Shown here one piece after another: positions 1-8,538 of a stretch of DNA of 64,000 nucleotides. The translations under genes and the position numbers were made by a program. Source of the stretch: RGIG4608 sp964413365 (GTDB lineage: Bacteria > Bacillota > Clostridia > Oscillospirales > CAG-272); contig CAYPRM010000001.1 in NCBI GenBank assembly GCA_964413365.1, positions 1 to 64,000 of the forward strand. The letters are read 5' to 3'. Position 1 is the first letter of the stretch, and each line of letters starts with the position of its first letter. The notes beneath the pieces are model-generated. The model was not told the origin of the DNA. It ran no database searches and worked only from the letters and a program-made list of their open reading frames with translations.

Positions 1-547
1 CCGGAATACCGAGCTTCTTAGCCTCAAGAACTGCGTTTCTTTCCTTCTTGGGGTCAACGATGAAGATTGCGGAGGGGAGAGTGTCCATATCCTTGATACC
101 GCCGTAGCTCTTCTCAAGGTCGAAGATCTCCTTCTGCTTCATAGCGACTTCCTTCTTGGGGAGAAGGTCAAATGTGCCGTCCTCCTGCATCTTTGTAAGA
201 GCGTTAAGACGTGCGATGGACTTCTTAATGGTCTTGTGGTTGGTAAGCATACCGCCGGGCCAACGAACGTTTACGTAGTACATTCCGCAGCGAGTAGCCT
301 CCTCCTTGATAGCGTCCGTAGCCTGCTTCTTCGTTCCGACGAAAAGGATCGTGCCACCGTCAGCGGCAAGGTCGCGAACGAACATATAAGCTTCCTCGAA
401 CTTCTTTACTGTCTTCTGGAGATCGATAATGTAGATACCGTTTCTCTCAGTGAAGATGTACTCGCTCATCTTGGGGTTCCATCTTCTGGTGTGGTGTCCG
501 AAATGGACGCCTGCTTCAAGCAACTGCTTGATCGAAATAATTGACAT
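1..547 (-). CDS. rpsB: 30S ribosomal protein S2 (partial, 3' end outside window)
   Basis: Small-subunit ribosomal protein S2, which binds late to the 30S body and helps recruit S1-like functions. The reverse-strand translation starts MSIISIKQLLEAGVHFGHHT and continues with RRWNPKM, FVGTKKQA and RWPGGMLTN, all diagnostic of S2. About 182 residues are visible; the gene runs off the left edge, so the last quarter is missing. The ATG at 547 was chosen because AAGGAGGAC lies 7 nt upstream; an ATG at 554 is out of frame. In most Firmicutes tsf follows rpsB and would lie outside the window. It has its own promoter and a structured leader. Identification is secure. Confidence 0.97.
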   Translation of the reverse strand, partial: MSIISIKQLLEAGVHFGHHTRRWNPKMSEYIFTERNGIYIIDLQKTVKKFEEAYMFVRDLAADGGTILFVGTKKQATDAIKEEATRCGMYYVNVRWPGGMLTNHKTIKKSIARLNALTKMQEDGTFDLLPKKEVAMKQKEIFDLEKSYGGIKDMDTLPSAIFIVDPKKERNAVLEAKKLGIP

Positions 548-674
548 TTTTCATGTCCTCCTTCGGTTTTTCCACCACAGAGGCTCAATAATCGCAATCG
601 CCGTGCGGCGACACCGGCATTATTCGGTGCATCTGTGTGTGTATTTTTGTATTTTGTGCGGTTTTCGCACAATC
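548..674 (-). promoter_or_regulatory. rpsB 5' leader with consecutive hairpins
   Basis: About 127 nt separate the predicted start of transcription from the rpsB ATG. The leader can fold GTGCG/CGCAC (656-670), CACCG/CGGTG (612-629) and CGCC/GGCG (599-610). Ribosomal protein leaders are often autoregulatory, but I cannot match this one to a known class. Confidence 0.35.
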
Positions 675-680
675 GTTTAG

Positions 681-709
681 ATTATATCATAAGACTTATA
701 TTTTTTCAA
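681..709 (-). promoter_or_regulatory. sigma-A promoter of rpsB
   Basis: Reverse strand reads TTGAAA (709-704), 17 nt, TATAAT (686-681). The minus 10 box is perfect and the minus 35 box matches four of six bases. Confidence 0.8.
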
Positions 710-742
710 TATGCAAATCAAAAGTTTACAAATTATTAACAA

Positions 743-1042
743 TTATTCAAGCCCCAAAAACCCTCCCTTCTTCCTTTTGCAGAACGAATTCAGCTCCTGA
801 GAGGAAAAATTGACGAGCACGGTATCCTCGCCGATGCAATTCACCTTGCACCACGGTATGACTGCACGCTCTGTATTTCCAAGCCCGAGAAATCCCCCTC
901 CCCTCTCAAGCACCAGCCCCGTTATCTGGCAGCTGCAGCGGTCAAATTCAAAATCGCACGCATATCCGAGGCGTGCACCGTTGCAAAGATTGATTATCTC
1001 CTTTTTTCTTAAGTCTGCTGTACTGATTATGTCCATTCCCAC
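743..1042 (-). CDS. YlmC/YmxH-family PRC-barrel sporulation protein
   Basis: A 99-residue single-domain PRC-barrel protein of the YlmC/YmxH family, widespread in spore formers and without an assigned biochemical role. Family-typical pieces are ISTADLRKKEIINL at the N-terminus, GARLGYACDFEFD, and GGGFLGLGNTERAVIPW followed by IGEDTVLV. The C-terminus ends KGGFLGLE. The GTG at 1042 has AAAGGAG at good spacing (6 nt); the internal ATG at 1036 is possible but farther from it. It lies downstream of spoIIIAH but behind a hairpin terminator, so its expression may be partly separate from the spoIIIA operon. Family assignment is firm; function is not known. Confidence 0.85.
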   Translation of the reverse strand: MGMDIISTADLRKKEIINLCNGARLGYACDFEFDRCSCQITGLVLERGGGFLGLGNTERAVIPWCKVNCIGEDTVLVNFSSQELNSFCKRKKGGFLGLE

Positions 1043-1065
1043 ACAATTCTCCTTTACATAAAAAT

Positions 1066-1093
1066 TTTGACACCGACAGCCGTCGGTGTCAAA
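1066..1093 (-). terminator. Intrinsic terminator after spoIIIAH
   Basis: GACACCGAC (1069-1077) pairs perfectly with GTCGGTGTC (1082-1090), extended by three A-T pairs. On the reverse strand it is followed by a T run. Confidence 0.8.
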
Positions 1094-1102
1094 TGAATGA
1101 TA

Positions 1103-1711
1103 TCAGCTTTTCTCTATGTATTTGATGTTTACGGGCTTTATTCCCGTCTGCTCAAATACGATCTCGTTGATCTGCGAGAGCTGATTTGGCATAAGCCCCT
1201 TACTCATTACGACTATGGTGCACATACCGTCGTTGATTATCGCAACGCATTGTTCAAAGCCCTTTGCCATGACCATTGCCTCGATATTCGCCTCCGCCTC
1301 AATGTTGGCGGCTATGGTGGCGATATCCTCGAGAGCCTGAGTTCTCTCCGTGCTGTCCGTATCGGCGGAGTCGACGACGTTCTGCAGGACTGCGAGCGCC
1401 TCATCCCTTGCTCTGTCGCGGCTGACCTGAGTCGACGTGAAGTAGGCGAGCACCTCGCTGCTTCCTGTGTCCGTATCCGCCACATCTCCGCCCGTCGTCC
1501 CTGCACCTGCACCGTAATCGTAGCCGTCGCCTGCGGTATTACTGAAGAGCACCCAGTTCAGGCAGACCGCCGCACCGATAAGGAGCACTGCGCCGATGAT
1601 TATCAGATTTCTCTTTCCTAACCTTGCAAAGAAGGCTCTCACCTTATCCATCACACTTTCCTCAGAGACCTCAAAATCCTCTGGAAGTTCGTACTTTTCT
1701 TCTGTATCCAT
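1103..1711 (-). CDS. spoIIIAH: Stage III sporulation protein AH
   Basis: Forespore/mother-cell channel component. In Bacillus the extracellular domain of SpoIIIAH binds SpoIIQ across the intermembrane space and forms a ring. The 202-residue protein has an acidic cytoplasmic N-terminus, one membrane helix (about residues 35-55, with RNLIIIGAVLLIGAAV), a low-complexity Gly/Asp/Thr linker, a long helical stretch, and a C-terminal YscJ-like domain with ECVAIINDGMCTIVV and KGLMPNQLSQINEIV. The ATG at 1711 follows AGGAGGAATTAAC. It is the last gene of the spoIIIA operon and is followed by a terminator. Confidence 0.95.
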   Translation of the reverse strand: MDTEEKYELPEDFEVSEESVMDKVRAFFARLGKRNLIIIGAVLLIGAAVCLNWVLFSNTAGDGYDYGAGAGTTGGDVADTDTGSSEVLAYFTSTQVSRDRARDEALAVLQNVVDSADTDSTERTQALEDIATIAANIEAEANIEAMVMAKGFEQCVAIINDGMCTIVVMSKGLMPNQLSQINEIVFEQTGIKPVNIKYIEKS

Positions 1712-1781
1712 GTTAATTCCTCCTGAATTCGTAGTACACTACATAATATTTTGCACAAATACGCTTTAGAACGCATAGGCG

Positions 1782-2336
1782 TTATTTTTTTCCCTCGGCG
1801 ACGAAAATTTTGTTCTTCGGCACGCCGTATGCCGAGGATATTAGATTTATTATGGCGCTCTGAACCGTCGGATCTCCCCCACCGCTGCATACCACAGCAA
1901 TACCGCAGATGCTCGGCATCCTCTCGACGATGCAGACGAGCTTTTCGTTATTCCCCGAACCGACAGTAACATATTTTCTCTCCTCGTTGCGTCCGCTCGA
2001 GGTCTCCTTGCTCTCCTCGTTATAGGCATAAACGGTCTCAAAGCCCGACTCGAAGTAAACATTGACGCTGACAGAGCCTACGCCGCGAACCTTTGAGCAG
2101 AGAGCGGCGATACGCTCCTCGACCTCCCTGCCGTATTTCTCAAGCCTCTCCTCACTTCCCTGTGTGGCGTTTTCCGATTCGTCCGAGCTCGGCAGAAGTA
2201 TAAGCAGAACTCCGAGAGCGAGCAAGATGAGAATGAGAAGCAGGCTCTTATTTTTCCTTATGTGATCGAGGAAATTTATCCTCTCCGTGGGTGCGCGCGC
2301 TGTGGGACGGGTGGTTTTTCTTGTGGTGGTATCCAT
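1782..2336 (-). CDS. spoIIIAG: Stage III sporulation protein AG
   Basis: Ring-forming component of the SpoIIIA-SpoIIQ complex. The 184-residue protein has a basic, Thr/Arg-rich N-terminus, a single membrane helix at about 31-49 (KSLLLILILLALGVLLILL) and an extracellular domain with the family features LEKYGREVEERI, KVRGVGSVSVNVYFESG and the C-terminal GIAVVCSGGGDPTVQSAII. That last stretch is the ring-building motif domain shared with type III secretion proteins. Start ATG at 2336 follows AAAGGAG. It sits between spoIIIAF and spoIIIAH in canonical order. Confidence 0.95.
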   Translation of the reverse strand: MDTTTRKTTRPTARAPTERINFLDHIRKNKSLLLILILLALGVLLILLPSSDESENATQGSEERLEKYGREVEERIAALCSKVRGVGSVSVNVYFESGFETVYAYNEESKETSSGRNEERKYVTVGSGNNEKLVCIVERMPSICGIAVVCSGGGDPTVQSAIINLISSAYGVPKNKIFVAEGKK

Positions 2337-2362
2337 TTTTTCTCCTTTCGTATATATGCTTT

Positions 2363-2860
2363 CTATCCGCTCCTTATGAGCACCTCACATTTGCACGAGA
2401 GCAGACCTCCGATGTGCTCCTCGATATCGTAGGGATTTCTGAAGATGGAGTCCCCACTGAGAAGTATCTGAACATACGATGCACGCACTCCGCTGTCGGT
2501 CATCTGCGTGTCGATGCGTATCTCACATTCCTGCCTTGGGATCGAGAACTGCCGCTCGAGTATCTCATATAGCTCGTCGCGTGCAAGACTCAGCGAGTAG
2601 TCGTTGAGGTATTTATTGAGTCTGTCACGGTACTCCTCGGTAAGGTCATTCCTACTTCCTATCTCATCTCGTAAATCCTCGAGTACGCCGCCCTGAATGT
2701 CCCCGAGTAGGTCGGAGAGGGGCGAGATGGCGATGCAGAGCAATATCACAAGCCCTATCGCTCGAATGTATTTTCCGAGTCTCTCCGAGCTTGGAGCAAG
2801 TGCCTCGATCACTCCCATAAGGGCAGAGACGGCTATCATTGACGAAAAATATTCCTTCAT
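2363..2860 (-). CDS. spoIIIAF: Stage III sporulation protein AF
   Basis: A 165-residue membrane protein of the spoIIIA operon. Two hydrophobic N-terminal helices (about 5-20 and 32-50, with IRAIGLVILLCIAISPLSDLL) precede a soluble C-terminal domain with QECEIRIDTQM. In Bacillus SpoIIIAF also has a ring-building domain fold. The ATG at 2860 follows TTAGGAGGCTTGAAAA. The gene begins 12 nt after the stop of spoIIIAE, which fits co-translation within the operon. Assignment rests on sequence plus fixed operon position. Confidence 0.92.
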   Translation of the reverse strand: MKEYFSSMIAVSALMGVIEALAPSSERLGKYIRAIGLVILLCIAISPLSDLLGDIQGGVLEDLRDEIGSRNDLTEEYRDRLNKYLNDYSLSLARDELYEILERQFSIPRQECEIRIDTQMTDSGVRASYVQILLSGDSIFRNPYDIEEHIGGLLSCKCEVLIRSG

Positions 2861-2872
2861 TTTTCAAGCCTC

Positions 2873-4021
2873 CTAACCGAGCGCAGAGCCGCATTTTGCA
2901 AAGACCGTTATAAGCAGGAGCACGACCACGGAGCAGATGCAGAGTACTGCTATTATGTATCCGTAGATACCCGAGATATCCTCAAGCAGTCTCGCCTCAC
3001 GCTCACAACCGAGCGCGCCAGCGGCGGAATTTGCAAGTGAGAAGCAGAGCCTGTATAGAAATAGCGAGATCAAGGTTGGCAGTATCATAAGCCCGAGCGC
3101 GGCTATAAGTATGACTCCGACATTGCTGCGCAGGTATTCTATGCTCGCCCCTGCAGTACGCAGGGATTCTCCGACACTCCCACCGACGAGCGGTATCATC
3201 TGCGACGCAAGGAGCTTTACAGTCTTGGTGCTGAGCGTATCCGCCTTTGTGGAGAGGAGCGTTTGTGCGGAGATGACCGTTGTGAAAAGGAGCATCAGAA
3301 ACCCTATGACGGATGCAAATGCCCTTCTTATGCCTCGGTTGAGGTGGAAAAGGTCATTCCCCGAGCCAAAGGCGGCTGAGATACTGAGTGCCAAGCAGAT
3401 CCCGACCACGGTACGCAGAGCCGTTATGCAGACGCCGTTGAGAATGGACAGAAAGACTATAAGACCGTAGTGCTGAACCGTGGCGGTAGCGATGTTCCCT
3501 CCCATAGCGTACATGGCTGTAAGGCAGGGGGACATACTGTTGACCGCAAGCTCGATATTGTCAAGCAGTCGGAGCGCACCGTCTATTGGCTCGCGTGATA
3601 GCTCCATCACGGCAAGCGCGACGACGCCCGTGCCGAGAGTGGATAGCAGACGGGATAGTGCTGTATTCGATGAGGTGGTCTTGAGCATATTAAGAAGCGC
3701 ACAGAGTGCAATAATGGCGCATAGCTCGGCAAATACCCTCACGACACGGCGGATATTCAGTCCGAGAATATCAAGCACCGTATCTATCACATTCTCCCAT
3801 GAGCTGACCGCCTGCGCACCCTCGACAAGATCACCGAGCTCGTCCGAAAATATCTCATCGGGAAGCGAGTCCGTCGCATCATCGGGCAAGGAATCCATCA
3901 TATCGCCGTATTCGCCGGGAAGCTCGTCCTCGGCACTTACCGTCAGAGTGGGTATTAATACGAGAAGCACAGCGACGAGGAGTGCGAGGATCATATTCGG
4001 TTTTTTTGACGTTTTTACCAT
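2873..4021 (-). CDS. spoIIIAE: Stage III sporulation protein AE
   Basis: Polytopic membrane protein, 382 residues, thought to form the permease-like core of the SpoIIIA feeding channel in the mother-cell-derived membrane. It has an N-terminal signal-like helix (MILALLVAVLLVLIPTLTVSA), an acidic extracellular segment (residues 30-70), then six or more hydrophobic helices. Conserved pieces include SPCLTAMYAMGG, GLIVFLSILNGV and LASQMIPLVGGSVGESLRTA. Its start codon overlaps the end of spoIIIAD by 7 nt. ATG chosen at 4021 with GGAGGAG about 8 nt upstream. Confidence 0.96.
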   Translation of the reverse strand: MVKTSKKPNMILALLVAVLLVLIPTLTVSAEDELPGEYGDMMDSLPDDATDSLPDEIFSDELGDLVEGAQAVSSWENVIDTVLDILGLNIRRVVRVFAELCAIIALCALLNMLKTTSSNTALSRLLSTLGTGVVALAVMELSREPIDGALRLLDNIELAVNSMSPCLTAMYAMGGNIATATVQHYGLIVFLSILNGVCITALRTVVGICLALSISAAFGSGNDLFHLNRGIRRAFASVIGFLMLLFTTVISAQTLLSTKADTLSTKTVKLLASQMIPLVGGSVGESLRTAGASIEYLRSNVGVILIAALGLMILPTLISLFLYRLCFSLANSAAGALGCEREARLLEDISGIYGYIIAVLCICSVVVLLLITVFAKCGSALG

Positions 4022-4404
4022 TGCAAAAGCTCCTCCGAGATCGCGAGCACTCGCTCGAGCAGGGGGATGGTAAGGGCGACAAGCTCTAATTTTCCGACTG
4101 TTTCAATGCCGAGGGCGATATTTCCCTCTCCGCAGTCACGGCACAGCTCGCCCGATATCTCCGTGAGGTAGCCGATACAAAGTGCCTTGACGATAATGCC
4201 TACATATTCCGCGGAAATGCGCTCGGCGAGAGTCTGGGTGAGAAATTCTATTATCGGACTTACGAGTAGGATCGAGAGCGTGAGGATCATTACTATTCCC
4301 GCAAGCCTTGTGGGCACGAGAAATTCGGCGCTGTAATTTCTCACGATAACGCATATCACCGCGCACATCACGCCGATCGCGCTGACCTTGACGACCTCAC
4401 TCAC
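4015..4404 (-). CDS. spoIIIAD: Stage III sporulation protein AD
   Basis: A 129-residue protein with three to four membrane helices, part of the SpoIIIA complex. Family features are the alternating hydrophobic blocks GVMCAVICVIVRNY, LAGIVMILTLSILLVSPIIEFL and VGIIVKALCIGYLTEISGELCRDCGE. The start is a GTG at 4404 whose first bases overlap the TGA of spoIIIAC (GTGA), a translational coupling junction. Its end overlaps the start of spoIIIAE. Confidence 0.95.
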   Translation of the reverse strand: MSEVVKVSAIGVMCAVICVIVRNYSAEFLVPTRLAGIVMILTLSILLVSPIIEFLTQTLAERISAEYVGIIVKALCIGYLTEISGELCRDCGEGNIALGIETVGKLELVALTIPLLERVLAISEELLQW

Positions 4405-4595
4405 AGCTCAAAAACATCCCGTATGCGCTCAAACAGATCTCCCATCTCGCCGACGAGCATAAAGAAAACGACGATCACCCCTGCAATTATGAGCATCATT
4501 CCCTGCTCGTCCCTCCCCGATTTGTTGAGTATCTGTGCTGAGACGGAGACGAGAAATCCCACCCCTGCGACCTTCAGAATAAGTCCTATATCCAT
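4401..4595 (-). CDS. spoIIIAC: Stage III sporulation protein AC
   Basis: A 64-residue protein with two membrane helices, as usual for the family. It begins MDIGLILKVAGVGFLVSVSA and contains LNKSGRDEQGMMLIIAGVIVV, the hallmark of SpoIIIAC. It is homologous to half of SpoIIIAD. The ATG at 4595 follows GAGGAAGGATAAT. Canonical position between spoIIIAB and spoIIIAD. Confidence 0.95.
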   Translation of the reverse strand: MDIGLILKVAGVGFLVSVSAQILNKSGRDEQGMMLIIAGVIVVFFMLVGEMGDLFERIRDVFEL

Positions 4596-4608
4596 ATTAT
4601 CCTTCCTC

Positions 4609-5106
4609 TCATATAAGCATCAGAACGAGTGAGAGCGACGCGCTGACAAGGATCGTCAGACGCAGGCGTGCCTCCCCTCTCTGCTTTTCCTTAAGCTTTT
4701 TATATTCCTCTCTGAGCTCTGCAATATATCGCTCGCAGGAGCGCACCTGTTCTTCGCTGTATGACGCTCCAAACTCCCGCAAAAAGCGTTCGAGAGACTC
4801 GCAAAGGCACGAGCCGCCGTATATCATATCGGGAGCAAGAAGTGCGCCTCCAACGCAGTTTGCGTTCCTCTGCGCGTCCACATCTATTCCGCAACGGCGA
4901 AGGAGCGCAGGATCTGCCCCCGCCACTATTCTGTCAATTGGCTGAAGGTAACATTCTATCTGATTTTTGACGTATCCGAGCAGGTCGATATACGCCTTGA
5001 TCTGGGAAAGCCGCATTGTCTCGTACCTGTGCCCCTGCACGCATACGGTGATAGATGATGCGACGATGAGCGCACCGCCAAGTATTTTATATATGATCAT
5101 TTGCAT
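4609..5106 (-). CDS. spoIIIAB: Stage III sporulation protein AB
   Basis: A 165-residue protein with an N-terminal membrane helix (about 5-24), a soluble alpha-helical body resembling type II secretion GspF-type domains, and a C-terminal membrane helix (LTILVSASLSLVLMLI). Recognisable parts are the early RYETMRLSQIKAYIDLLGYV stretch and the late KEKQRGEARLR. It overlaps the end of spoIIIAA by 20 nt; either ATG at 5106 or ATG at 5100 could be used. In the SpoIIIA complex it probably links the ATPase AA to the membrane parts. Confidence 0.93.
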   Translation of the reverse strand: MQMIIYKILGGALIVASSITVCVQGHRYETMRLSQIKAYIDLLGYVKNQIECYLQPIDRIVAGADPALLRRCGIDVDAQRNANCVGGALLAPDMIYGGSCLCESLERFLREFGASYSEEQVRSCERYIAELREEYKKLKEKQRGEARLRLTILVSASLSLVLMLI

Positions 5107-5962
5107 CGTTCCATTCCGTTATGTTGTAGCTAAAGCCTCGCTCGCCCGAACGCGCGATCCCGACGTAATGCTGAAATATTCCGCGTCGGTGAAGCTCCTC
5201 CATTCCCCTGTGTGAGAGCATTTCGCGAAGACTTGAGCCGTGGGCTGAGGCGATGAGGGGTATCCCTGCCCCCTGCGTCTCGATTATGGCATCCGAGTCA
5301 TCGGAAGCTCCTATCTCGTCGCAGATGATAGCCTGCGCATTCATCGTTCTCACGGCTATCTCGATTCCGTCCCGTCTCGGATATCCCGATAGGATCGAAA
5401 GGAGGAGACTCTTGCCCTCAAGCCCGTAGCAGAGCTCATCCCTCGTATCGACCACCGCCACCCTCAGAGCTTGCGCACCACTCGAAAGTCCGCGTGCAAG
5501 CTCGCGAAGGAGCGTTGTTTTTCCGACTCCGGGCGGCGAATAGATTAGTAGCGAGCCTCGTCTTGCAAGGCTTAGCACCTCACCACATTCTACACGTATC
5601 GGGTGCGGAAGCCTTATGGAAAATTCATTTATATCGTATATTCCCGTGATACGGGAGCTCTCGACGCCTGCCCTGCCCACGACACCTACTCTAATTCCGC
5701 TATTGAGAGGTATATACCCCCTCACGATGCTATCCCTGTATGCATAGAGAGAGCCTCGGCAGACGGTATTGAGTATCTGATCCATCTCGTCATCACTTGC
5801 TATGATGCTTATAAACACGCTCCTGCCCGAGGCTACGATGTAGGCTTGTCTACCACGTCTTATGCGTATCTCCTCGATATCCTCCGCTCGCACGTTGGAC
5901 TCAACTACCGCCGAGCGCATCCTTCGTGGGAGTATTTCCGCGATCCTGTCCATTTCGTTCAA
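5087..5962 (-). CDS. spoIIIAA: Stage III sporulation protein AA, ATPase
   Basis: Cytoplasmic secretion-type ATPase thought to power the SpoIIIA channel. The 291-residue product has the N-terminal family stretch EEIRIRRGRQAYIV and NSGIRVGVVGRAG, a Walker A motif PPGVGKTT at 143-150, and a Walker B-like AIICDEIG at 211-218. Length is close to the usual ~305. The first codon is a TTG at 5962 with GGAGGGCGGAGAG just upstream; an ATG three codons in (5953) is the alternative. First gene of spoIIIA; in Bacillus the operon is sigma-E dependent, but I could not place a convincing sigma-E promoter here. Divergent from glpK. Confidence 0.95.
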   Translation of the reverse strand: MNEMDRIAEILPRRMRSAVVESNVRAEDIEEIRIRRGRQAYIVASGRSVFISIIASDDEMDQILNTVCRGSLYAYRDSIVRGYIPLNSGIRVGVVGRAGVESSRITGIYDINEFSIRLPHPIRVECGEVLSLARRGSLLIYSPPGVGKTTLLRELARGLSSGAQALRVAVVDTRDELCYGLEGKSLLLSILSGYPRRDGIEIAVRTMNAQAIICDEIGASDDSDAIIETQGAGIPLIASAHGSSLREMLSHRGMEELHRRGIFQHYVGIARSGERGFSYNITEWNDANDHI

Positions 5963-6033
5963 CTCTCCGCCCTCCTGATAATATATATGTGCGAAATGTT
6001 TGAAATATTACACAAAAATTCACAGATATGCTA

Positions 6034-6062
6034 TTGAATTTTTATTAATAATGTGGTATAAT
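6034..6062 (+). promoter_or_regulatory. sigma-A promoter of glpK
   Basis: TTGAAT (6034-6039), 17 nt, TATAAT (6057-6062), 32 nt before the glpK ATG. Confidence 0.75.
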
Positions 6063-6094
6063 TATTTAATAATATAATTGATCGGGGGTACGGT

Positions 6095-7576
6095 ATGAAA
6101 AAATACGTCCTTGCGCTGGATGAGGGCACGACGAGTGCGCGCAGTATACTCTTTGACCGCGAATGTAACATAGTTTCCTCATCTCAGCACGAATTCACAC
6201 AATATTATCCCTCCCCAGGATGGGTGGAGCAGGATCCTATGGAGATCTACGCTAATCAGTACGCAACGCTCACAGAATGTGTTGCAAAGAGCGGTATATC
6301 GCCCGAGGAGATCGCAGGGATCGGTATCACCAATCAGAGAGAGACGACTATTATATGGAACAGGACCACGGGAAAGCCCATCTACAACGCCATCGTGTGG
6401 CAATGCAGGCGCACGGCGGATATGTGTGCGGAGCTTGAGGCTCGGGGGCTTGGCGATTACATAAGGCGTGTAACGGGGCTTCGTATAGATGCCTACTTCA
6501 GCGCGACCAAGATAAAATGGATACTCGATAACGTTGAGGGTGCGAGAGGCCTTGCCGCACGGGGGGAGCTTCTGTTCGGCACGGTGGACACATGGCTTAT
6601 ATGGAAGCTCACGGACGGTCGCATACACGTTACCGACAGAACGAACGCCTCACGCACGATGCTCTATGATATCGAGCGCGGCACTTGGGATGAGGAGCTT
6701 CTTCGTATATTTGATATTCCTGCTACTATGATGCCGAGGATCTGCTCGAGCAGCGAGGTGTACGGATATGTCGACATAATGGGCGCATCCGTCCCCATCT
6801 GCGGAATTGCAGGCGACCAGCAGGCGGCACTCTTCGGACAATGCTGCTTTGAGGAGGGCGAGGCAAAGAACACCTACGGCACGGGCTGTTTCCTGCTCGC
6901 ACACACGGGAAATCGCAGGATCAACTCCACTCACGGACTCGTAACCACGGTCGCGGCGACGGAGCAAGGCAGACCTACCGAATATGCTCTCGAGGGCTCG
7001 GTGTTTGTCGGCGGTGCGGTGATACAATGGCTCAGAGATGAGCTTAGAGTTATAAATGAATCTCGCGACAGCGAATATTTCGCACGCAAGGTCAAGGACA
7101 ACGGCGGCGTTTATCTTGTGCCTGCTTTTGCAGGGCTCGGTGCACCCTATTGGGATATGCGCGCAAGGGGCGTTATCGTCGGGCTTACACGCGGCTCGAA
7201 TGTCTATCACATCATTCGCGCGGCACTCGAGGCTATCGCCTATCAGTCAAACGACGTTATAAGGTCGATGCAGGAGGACACGGGAAGGCACATTTCCTCC
7301 CTCAAGGTCGACGGTGGAGCGTCCGCTAACGATTTTCTGATGCAGTTCCAAAGCGATATTTCCAATATCGAGGTCATTCGCCCTACTCTTACTGAGGCAA
7401 CGGCGCAGGGCGCGGCGTTCCTTGCAGGGCTTGCGGTCGGATTCTTCAAGGACAGGAGCGAGCTCGTATCCATCGTTACGCAGAGCACATCATTTGTACC
7501 CAAAATAGATGAAAATAAAAGAAGCGAGCTTTTGCAGGGCTGGAAGGATGCTATATCTGCCTGCAGTACTCACTAA
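6095..7576 (+). CDS. glpK: Glycerol kinase
   Basis: Phosphorylates glycerol to sn-glycerol 3-phosphate with ATP in the cytoplasm. At 493 residues it has normal length for FGGY-family GlpK. Diagnostic parts: ALDEGTTSARSILFD near the N-terminus, GITNQRETTIIWN, NAIVWQCRRTA, AYFSATKIKWILDN, GDQQAALFGQCCF, KNTYGTGCFLL and KVDGGASANDFLMQFQSDI. Start ATG at 6095 after CGGGGGTACGGT. The gene is followed 9 nt later by an alpha/beta hydrolase of the monoacylglycerol-lipase type, which suggests that glycerol released from glycerides is fed to this kinase. No glpF or glpD is nearby. Confidence 0.97.
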   Translation: MKKYVLALDEGTTSARSILFDRECNIVSSSQHEFTQYYPSPGWVEQDPMEIYANQYATLTECVAKSGISPEEIAGIGITNQRETTIIWNRTTGKPIYNAIVWQCRRTADMCAELEARGLGDYIRRVTGLRIDAYFSATKIKWILDNVEGARGLAARGELLFGTVDTWLIWKLTDGRIHVTDRTNASRTMLYDIERGTWDEELLRIFDIPATMMPRICSSSEVYGYVDIMGASVPICGIAGDQQAALFGQCCFEEGEAKNTYGTGCFLLAHTGNRRINSTHGLVTTVAATEQGRPTEYALEGSVFVGGAVIQWLRDELRVINESRDSEYFARKVKDNGGVYLVPAFAGLGAPYWDMRARGVIVGLTRGSNVYHIIRAALEAIAYQSNDVIRSMQEDTGRHISSLKVDGGASANDFLMQFQSDISNIEVIRPTLTEATAQGAAFLAGLAVGFFKDRSELVSIVTQSTSFVPKIDENKRSELLQGWKDAISACSTH

Positions 7577-7585
7577 GGAGGCATT

Positions 7586-8503
7586 ATGGAATACAAGGTC
7601 ATAGAAAAAAAGGTATTATCCTGTAACGGAAAGAACCTTCTTGCAGGAGTAGTCTATCTGCCGCAGGGTGAGGTGCGTGGATATGTTCATGTTGTGCACG
7701 GCATGACTGATCACATATCAAGATATGAAGAGCTCTTTGGCACGCTTGCCTCTCTCGGCTATATCACATTCGGCTACGATCATCTCGGACACGGCTACAC
7801 AGCACGTGATGACAGCGAGCTTGGATTTATTGCAAGCAGTGGTGGGCACGAGCTGCTTATTCGCGATGTAAAGACCTTCTCGGATTCCGTTATCGAGGAA
7901 TACGGTGCGCATCCATACTATCTCCTCGGACACAGCATGGGCTCGTTCATCGTAAGGCTTGCAGTGCAGAAATACATTACCCCCGAAAAGCTCATAGTTA
8001 TGGGCACAGGAGGTCCTAATCCCGTTGCGGGTGTGGGGCTTCTGCTCTGCGATATCGTAAGGATATTCAAGGGCGAGAGATACATCTCCACGATGATAGA
8101 AAATACTGCATTCAGCACATACAACAGCCATTTTACACCCGAGGAGGGACAGTATGCTTGGCTGACGAGGATCGAGAAAAACCGTGCTAAATATGCGGCG
8201 GATAGATTCTGCACCTTCAAGTTCACGGTCTCCGCCATGCATGATCTTATCACACTTAACAAGTCCTGCAACGCCTCGGGCTGGTATCGTGCCATGGGAC
8301 AGAAAAAGGTGCCGACGCTTCTTGTATCGGGCGATTCCGATCCCGTGGGAGATTACGGTAAGGGCGTAAGCACGGTCTATGAGCGACTTACGAAGGCAGG
8401 CGTGCCCACGACTCTCAAGCTCTACCCCGACGCAAGGCACGAGATACTCAACGACCTCTGCGCTGACGAGGTTATTGCTGACATTGTGGAATTCCTCAAA
8501 TAA
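7586..8503 (+). CDS. Alpha/beta hydrolase, monoacylglycerol lipase/lysophospholipase type
   Basis: A 305-residue serine hydrolase of the Hydrolase_4 (monoglyceride lipase-like) family. It has the oxyanion-hole stretch VHVVHGMTDH, the YDHLGHGYT loop, a nucleophile elbow GHSMG with Ser117, an acid SGDSDPVGDYGKG and a late His in DARHEIL, so the catalytic triad is complete. No signal peptide, so it acts in the cytoplasm. It sits 9 nt after glpK, behind GGAGGCATT, probably one operon; the neighbourhood suggests cleavage of monoglycerides or lysolipids with the glycerol passed to GlpK. Exact substrate is inference. Confidence 0.85.
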   Translation: MEYKVIEKKVLSCNGKNLLAGVVYLPQGEVRGYVHVVHGMTDHISRYEELFGTLASLGYITFGYDHLGHGYTARDDSELGFIASSGGHELLIRDVKTFSDSVIEEYGAHPYYLLGHSMGSFIVRLAVQKYITPEKLIVMGTGGPNPVAGVGLLLCDIVRIFKGERYISTMIENTAFSTYNSHFTPEEGQYAWLTRIEKNRAKYAADRFCTFKFTVSAMHDLITLNKSCNASGWYRAMGQKKVPTLLVSGDSDPVGDYGKGVSTVYERLTKAGVPTTLKLYPDARHEILNDLCADEVIADIVEFLK

Positions 8504-8510
8504 TTCATAA

Positions 8511-8538
8511 AAAAAGGTCATCATGTGATGACCTTTTT
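8511..8538. terminator. Bidirectional terminator between convergent genes
   Basis: GGTCATCA (8516-8523) pairs with TGATGACC (8526-8533), flanked by an A run and a T run that serve both strands. Confidence 0.85.

Noticed and set aside
5963..6060. Sigma-E promoter upstream of spoIIIAA
   Set aside because: A CATA word is present but no minus 35 element at proper spacing; not reliable enough to annotate.
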